A stretch of 17,505 nucleotides of DNA. It comes from Cyanobacteria bacterium UBA8803. Lineage in GTDB: Bacteria; Cyanobacteriota; Cyanobacteriia; Cyanobacteriales; Coleofasciculaceae. Within the stretch, counting starts at the first letter, position 1. Every line of letters starts with the position of its first letter. Made by a program: the position numbers and the translations under genes. The notes below the pieces were generated by a model. It was not told the origin of the DNA. It did no database searches and saw only the letters and a program-made list of their open reading frames with translations. Positions 14,030 through 17,505 of this stretch are shown piece by piece. The stretch lies in assembly GCA_003505715.1 (NCBI GenBank), contig DNXU01000103.1:876-18380 (forward strand), given 5' to 3'.

Positions 14030-14605
14030 ATGATCCCACAACAGAAGTTGATGAGTAGCGCCAATGAATCAGAAGCTCCCGATCTAGGGCTTTGCCAACA
14101 GATTAAAGAAGACTGGATAGCTCACGGACGGGATTGGACTAAACCGGGGTTTCGAGCCATAGCAGTCCACCGCTTTGGAGTTTGGCGGATGAAGATTAAA
14201 CTCAAGCTCCTGCGTGCTCCCCTCAGTCTCCTCTATCAGATGCTGTATCGAAAGGTTCGTAATACCTATGGAATTGAGTTACCTTATACAGTCCAGCTGG
14301 GTCGCCGCGTGATTGTTGAACACCAACACGGGATTGTGGTTCACGGACATTGTTCAATCGGAGATGATAGCATTATCCGGCAGGGAGTTACTTTAGGTAA
14401 TCGTTACCTGGAGCGACCGTTTGATGCACCGAAGTTGGGCAAACAAGTCAATGTTGGTTCTGGAGCAAAAATCTTTGGCAATGTTACCATTGGTGATGGT
14501 GCCAATATCGGCGCTAATGCTGTGGTTTTGTGTGATATACCAGCTAGAGCAACAGCGGTTGGGATACCAGCCAGGATTATTGATGCTCCACACCCTAAGG
14601 ATTAA
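14030..14605 (+). CDS. Serine-acetyltransferase-like hexapeptide acyltransferase
   Basis: This protein of up to 191 residues has a left-handed beta-helix of hexapeptide repeats (about 103-180: VVHGHCSIGDDSIIRQGVTLG, then SGAKIFGNVTIGDGANIGANAVV), ending in PARATAVGIPARII, the closing pattern of the CysE/LacA superfamily. H100 and H105 match the histidines of the active-site region of serine acetyltransferases. A helical N-terminal part (about 20-85) precedes it but is shorter than in true CysE. Such short CysE-like enzymes within glycan loci usually acetylate sugars, so O-acetylation of the polysaccharide is the favoured role; cysteine synthesis is less likely given its place as the last gene of an exopolysaccharide unit. 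The start is ATG 14030, though in-frame ATG 14051 is possible; neither has a strong ribosome binding site. An intrinsic terminator follows 34 bases later. Confidence 0.85.
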   Translation: MIPQQKLMSSANESEAPDLGLCQQIKEDWIAHGRDWTKPGFRAIAVHRFGVWRMKIKLKLLRAPLSLLYQMLYRKVRNTYGIELPYTVQLGRRVIVEHQHGIVVHGHCSIGDDSIIRQGVTLGNRYLERPFDAPKLGKQVNVGSGAKIFGNVTIGDGANIGANAVVLCDIPARATAVGIPARIIDAPHPKD

Positions 14606-14639
14606 ATAAATTTAATTAATACTATAAGCATATTAAATA

Positions 14640-14669
14640 GCTTATTATTATTCAATAAGCATTTTTTTT
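14640..14669 (+). terminator. Intrinsic terminator of the GT4-sulfotransferase-wzy-acyltransferase unit
   Basis: GCTTATT (14640-14646) pairs perfectly with AATAAGC (14654-14660) around a seven-base loop, followed by A and eight T residues (14662-14669). The form and position after the stop at 14605 are standard. ATAAGC at 14624-14629 could compete by pairing with GCTTAT (14640-14645). Confidence 0.8.
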
Positions 14670-14738
14670 AAAAATATCAACTTATTTATATCCTAAGGAT
14701 GATAATATAAATGAAATAATCGTTATAGATTAATGTAA

Positions 14739-14781
14739 GTTTTTCCTGACTGTACGGACGGGGCAGAGGGCATGGAAAAAC
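14739..14781. repeat. Eight-base perfect inverted repeat in the leader of the TagA-type gene
   Basis: GTTTTTCC (14739-14746) and GGAAAAAC (14774-14781) are perfect complements across 27 bases that are GC-richer than the surroundings. It could be an RNA hairpin in the leader, or part of an operator. No T run follows, so it is not a typical terminator. Confidence 0.4.
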
Positions 14782-14984
14782 GATGGTCGCGCTTATTTAT
14801 GTCCGACTACTTACTATAACTCGTCATTACTGGAGGCTAGGAATCAAAGTCTAAGTAATTTTGCTCAGGGCAGATCCAGCCGACGAATTCCATAGCCTTT
14901 TTAGGGTGACGTGTATTTAGCAAAAGCAAGAATAGTAACTCCTCGTTCACAACAGTGCATAACCAAGTCGCTCTCAGGTAGAAA

Positions 14985-15797
14985 ATGAATAGAGTTAATA
15001 TCCTCAATGCATCTATCGACAATTTGTCCAAAAGGGAGTTACTAGAACTGCTAAATCAGTATGGTGGTGTTGTAGTAACGCCGAATGTAGATCATCTGAT
15101 CAGGCTTCAAAAAGATCCAGATTTTTACCGGGTTTATCAGCTCTCTAACTATCGAGTATGTGATAGTAAAATTGTATTTCTGGCTTCAATGTTTTTAGGA
15201 AGCCCCATTCAAGAAAAAATTTCCGGTTCTGATTTTTTCCCGGATTTCTATACCTTTAACAGAAATAATAAGTCGATTAAGATATTTTTATTGGGAGCGG
15301 CTCAAGGCGTTGCTAAAAAAGCTCAAGAGAAAATCAACGCGAAAGTTGGTAGGGAAATAATAGTAGGGGTATATTCGCCTCCTTTTGGATTTGAAGATGA
15401 CGAAAAGGAATGTGATAAAATTATTGAATTAATCAACCAATCAGGAGCTACAGTAGTAGCAATTGGACTGGGCGCACCCAAACAAGAAAAATGGATTTTT
15501 AAATCTAAAGAGAAGCTAGCAAATATTAACATATTCTTAGCAGTAGGTGCTGCGATTGATTTTGAAGCTGGGCATAAACCAAGAGCGCCAAAATGGATGA
15601 GCGAGGTAGGGCTAGAGTGGCTTTATCGGCTTTTGTATGAGCCAAAACGTTTGTGGAAAAGATATTTAGTAGACGATATTCCCTTCTTCTGGCTAATTTT
15701 AAAGCAAAAGCTTAACCTCTATAAAAATCCATTTTGGTATATTTTTGAGCCTAAAGACGATTCCCCCCGAAAGAGGATATCGGTGTTCTTGCCTTAA
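14985..15797 (+). CDS. WecG/TagA/CpsF family glycosyltransferase (GT26)
   Basis: This 270-residue enzyme belongs to the GT26 family, which adds a sugar (such as N-acetylmannosamine or its uronate in studied members) to a lipid-linked acceptor at the inner face of the membrane. Family motifs are TPNVDH (32-37) with T32 and N34, then D60 (within VCDSKIV), GLGAPKQEKW (161-170), and GAAIDFEAGHKPRAPKWM (188-205). The C-terminal segment with EWLYRLLYEPKRLWKRYL is basic and amphipathic, the part used for membrane attachment in this family. The usual DG pair after the second motif is D-S-K here, while the catalytic D is kept. AGGTAG lies just before the ATG as a modest ribosome binding site. It forms a two-gene unit with the GT2 gene 17 bases downstream. 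The gene is more AT-rich than its neighbours and has no HIP1 site. Confidence 0.92.
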   Translation: MNRVNILNASIDNLSKRELLELLNQYGGVVVTPNVDHLIRLQKDPDFYRVYQLSNYRVCDSKIVFLASMFLGSPIQEKISGSDFFPDFYTFNRNNKSIKIFLLGAAQGVAKKAQEKINAKVGREIIVGVYSPPFGFEDDEKECDKIIELINQSGATVVAIGLGAPKQEKWIFKSKEKLANINIFLAVGAAIDFEAGHKPRAPKWMSEVGLEWLYRLLYEPKRLWKRYLVDDIPFFWLILKQKLNLYKNPFWYIFEPKDDSPRKRISVFLP

Positions 15798-15809
15798 GCG
15801 TAAAGGCAA
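15789..15809 (+). promoter_or_regulatory. Stem-loop at the GT26-GT2 junction enclosing stop codon and ribosome binding site
   Basis: TTGCCTT (15789-15795) pairs perfectly with AAGGCAA (15803-15809) around a seven-base loop. The GT26 stop codon (15795-15797) begins at the top of the left arm, and the AAAGG ribosome binding site of the GT2 gene (15802-15806) is mostly within the right arm. A ribosome finishing the first gene would open the stem, so this looks like a translational coupling device. Confidence 0.5.
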
Positions 15810-15814
15810 TAGCG

Positions 15815-17011
15815 ATGATTTTATTTATTGATATTTTTGTATTGGCCATTGCCATCGGCCTGCTCTTGCCAATTGGAGTACTTTTTGTTGAATGTAGCGC
15901 AGCTTTATTGCCCGATCGAGTAAAAGTAGAGGATAGAGGAGGATACCAACCCCAAACCGTTATATTGGTTCCAGCTCATAATGAAGCATCTGGAATTGGT
16001 GCAACACTAGAGACGTTACTACCACAGCTAACAGATTCCGAGCGGTTAGTCGTTATTGCTGATAATTGCACTGATGAAACAGCAGCGATCGCAAGAGCCT
16101 TGGGAGTGACGGTACTGGAAAGACACGATCGCGATCGCACAGGCAAGGGATATGCCCTAGATTATGGTTTGCGAGCCATAGAGCCTAATCCACCTGAGGT
16201 AGTGGTTGTTATTGATGCCGATTGTATTGTCGAAAAGGGCACAATTCAGCGGATTGCCCGACAAGCCATGACTTTATCAAGACCCGTTCAGGCCATCTAC
16301 CTCATGGCACAACCCCCTAATCCTAAACCGAAAGATGCTGTTTCAGCCTTAGCTTTTCTAGTCAAGAATTTAGTCCGTCCCAAAGGGTTGGCAAGATTAG
16401 GACTGCCATGCCTGTTAACAGGAACAGGCATGGCTTTTCCCTGGTCAGTAATTAAAGAGGCTTCTCTAGCGAGCAGTAATATTGTTGAAGATATGCAGCT
16501 TAGCGTAGAGCTAGCAATCAAAGGACAGGCTCCAGTATTTTGTTTTGAAGCAAAAGTAACAAGCGTGTTCCCGCAGCAGGAGCAAGCGGCAAAAAGTCAA
16601 AGAACTCGTTGGGAACACGGTCATTTACAAACTCTGTTGACGCAAGCCCCTAAGTTACTCCAAGCATCTGTTCATCAAAAACGTTTTGACTTGTTAGGGA
16701 TGGCTCTAGACTTATCTGTGCCACCCCTCTCGCTGTTAGTAATGCTATGGATAGCTGCCATCTTGGTATCTTCCTTAGCAAGAATACTGGGAGCTACATG
16801 GATTCCAGCTATTGTTTTAGCAGTAGAAGGGCTTCTTATTTTAATCTCTATTTTTGGGGCATGGGTCCAGTTTGGGCGTGCAGATGTATCTCTGACGGCA
16901 CTGTTGGCTGTACCGTTTTACGTTCTTTGGAAGATTCCACTTTATGTAGCTTTTCTACTCCGCCCTCAGAGAGAGTGGATGAGAACCGAGCGCGATACCG
17001 TGGATACCTAA
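15815..17011 (+). CDS. Membrane-bound family 2 glycosyltransferase
   Basis: This 398-residue inverting glycosyltransferase of family 2 has one N-terminal membrane helix (about 3-30), a cytoplasmic GT-A domain, and three C-terminal helices (about 290-385). Motifs seen are VPAHNEA (52-58), ADNCTD with D83, the DAD metal-binding triad (134-136), ED at 225-226 as the likely catalytic base region, and QRTRW (262-266), the Q-x-x-R-W motif shared with processive synthases such as cellulose and hyaluronan synthases. It has fewer membrane helices than cellulose synthase and lacks a PilZ domain, so it is not BcsA. It may add a single sugar or extend a chain. AAAGG lies eight bases before the ATG but is folded into a stem-loop spanning the end of the preceding gene. 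Two HIP1 octamers (16085, 16131) lie early in the gene. Tandem terminators follow directly. Confidence 0.9.
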   Translation: MILFIDIFVLAIAIGLLLPIGVLFVECSAALLPDRVKVEDRGGYQPQTVILVPAHNEASGIGATLETLLPQLTDSERLVVIADNCTDETAAIARALGVTVLERHDRDRTGKGYALDYGLRAIEPNPPEVVVVIDADCIVEKGTIQRIARQAMTLSRPVQAIYLMAQPPNPKPKDAVSALAFLVKNLVRPKGLARLGLPCLLTGTGMAFPWSVIKEASLASSNIVEDMQLSVELAIKGQAPVFCFEAKVTSVFPQQEQAAKSQRTRWEHGHLQTLLTQAPKLLQASVHQKRFDLLGMALDLSVPPLSLLVMLWIAAILVSSLARILGATWIPAIVLAVEGLLILISIFGAWVQFGRADVSLTALLAVPFYVLWKIPLYVAFLLRPQREWMRTERDTVDT

Positions 17012-17046
17012 AAATACTATATTTGCCATATGTTTTTAGGTTTTTT
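17007..17046 (+). terminator. Intrinsic terminator overlapping the GT2 stop codon
   Basis: CCTAAAAA (17007-17014) pairs with TTTTTAGG (17033-17040); an inner ATAT/ATAT (17019-17022 with 17028-17031) extends the stem, and six T residues (17041-17046) follow. The stop codon TAA at 17009-17011 lies in the left arm. Confidence 0.6.
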
Positions 17047-17397
17047 CCCAAAGTCTAATTTACTCGGAAAAGCTCGACAGTTATCGAGCTTTGTGCAATT
17101 TTTCTCCACTCCCTTAGCTTAGCCCCTGGTAGGCATCGCCTTATTTTTGCAGCTTATTCACCTTCTCGGCAATTTAGTGAGGCTTTTGAGTAACTGATCT
17201 CTTGACAAGCTCTCATTTTTGCTGTAAGTAGTTAAAATATTTTATTTATGGATGGTATTATATTATCATATCTAGACCAGACTTACAGAAATAAGTGACC
17301 GATAAAAAAACTTGGATGGAGTTTCCTAATGGACGAACCTCTGTTAAATTATTGCTGCTACTCTGGATTAGGCAATTTTAGCTTACTGAAATGAATC
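17012..17397. other. Intergenic region after the GT2 gene
   Basis: This 386-base gap contains the two terminators (17007-17046 and 17069-17103) and then an AT-rich stretch that should carry the promoter of the last gene. TTGACA at 17202-17207 is a perfect -35 hexamer, but the nearest good -10 (TAAAAT, 17233-17238) is 25 bases away, too far for a normal promoter. I see no gene. Confidence 0.55.
17069..17103 (+). terminator. Second intrinsic terminator after the GT2 gene
   Basis: AAAGCTCGA (17069-17077) pairs perfectly with TCGAGCTTT (17084-17092) around a six-base loop. A run of five T residues (17099-17103) lies six bases after the stem, further than ideal. Its position just behind another terminator supports a role as a back-up. 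Confidence 0.6.
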
Positions 17398-17505
17398 ATG
17401 CGTTTATTAATCCTGTTCTACGCTGCCGATTATCGCGAATTTTTTCGGTGTTTTTCCCAAGGCAAAGATGAAACTTATTATGCTCAAAAATATGCTTTTG
17501 ATACT
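17398..17505 (+). CDS. Start of a gene cut by the window edge, probably a glycosyltransferase
   Basis: From ATG 17398 the frame is open for 36 codons to the end of the window. It begins MRLLILFYAADYREFF and continues with a GKDETYYAQKYAFDT segment. The hydrophobic first strand followed by a charged loop and an E-T-Y-Y-A-Q stretch resembles the N-terminus of GT-B glycosyltransferases in cyanobacterial glycan loci. That is recognition from a short segment only. The ribosome binding site is weak. The gene would be a separate unit from the GT2 gene, beyond two terminators. The 3' end is outside the window. Confidence 0.55.
   Translation, partial: MRLLILFYAADYREFFRCFSQGKDETYYAQKYAFDT

Larger units (their letters stand above)
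14606..14984. other. Intergenic region between acyltransferase and TagA-type units
   Basis: This 379-base stretch holds no supported gene. It contains the intrinsic terminator at 14640-14669, then an inverted repeat GTTTTTCC (14739-14746) with GGAAAAAC (14774-14781), and presumably the promoter of the next unit. No clear -35/-10 pair was found. The part from about 14606 to 14735 is very AT-rich, and that from 14745 to 14984 has ordinary composition. Confidence 0.6.

Noticed and set aside
14772..14819. Tiny + strand frame of 16 codons starting MEKRWSRLF
   Set aside because: Too short to judge, overlaps the inverted repeat arm and has no recognisable relatives.
14837..15031. Open frame on the - strand of 64 codons
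   Set aside because: Overlaps the start of the GT26 gene, no family recognised, no good ribosome binding site; possibly remnant sequence but not supportable as a gene.
15815..17011. Cellulose synthase (BcsA)
   Set aside because: It has the QxxRW motif but only about four membrane helices, no PilZ domain and a much shorter length.
17202..17238. Promoter from TTGACA and TAAAAT before the last gene
   Set aside because: The spacing is 25 bases, well beyond the 16-18 needed for a normal sigma-70 promoter.

Overview
The window looks like cyanobacterial chromosome. It holds nine copies of the octamer GCGATCGC (HIP1), where chance would give fewer than one. It also carries a heptamer tandem repeat of the kind common in filamentous cyanobacteria, and its proteins read as cyanobacterial. 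No RNA gene of a known family, insertion sequence, CRISPR array or phage gene is visible.

Layout. Positions 1-2590 hold two housekeeping-type genes on the + strand: a DUF924 protein (179-757) and a predicted ABC-class ATPase (887-2590). They are separated by a heptamer repeat that runs into the start codon of the second gene. A lone methyltransferase gene lies on the - strand (2672-3331). From there to the end the window is an exopolysaccharide locus. It contains, in order: a Wzc-type chain-length regulator/tyrosine autokinase (3764-5959) behind a roughly 430-base leader that can fold into a structured RNA; a - strand pair, an ABC exporter (8500-10287) followed by a family 9 glycoside hydrolase (6093-8435); a + strand unit of GT4 glycosyltransferase, sulfotransferase, Wzy-like polymerase/ligase and hexapeptide acyltransferase (10571-14605) ending at a clear intrinsic terminator; a second + strand unit of WecG/TagA-type and GT2 glycosyltransferases (14985-17011) with a stem-loop at the gene junction and two tandem terminators after it; and the first 36 codons of another gene, probably a glycosyltransferase, running off the window.

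How the genes fit together (inference). The glycosyltransferases would build a repeat unit on a lipid carrier, and the sulfotransferase and acyltransferase would decorate it. The 6-TM ABC exporter may flip it, since no Wzx flippase is visible. The Wzy protein would polymerise it and Wzc would control chain length. The GH9 enzyme could trim or release the product outside the membrane. The predicted product is a sulfated, possibly acylated, extracellular polysaccharide. An initiating phosphoglycosyltransferase, an outer-membrane exporter and a Wzx are not in the window.

The least explained signals are the structured leader upstream of wzc (3403-3535), the repeat-derived start codon of the ABC-class ATPase, the dyads in the divergent promoter region (10296-10388), and the stem-loop that hides the ribosome binding site of the GT2 gene.
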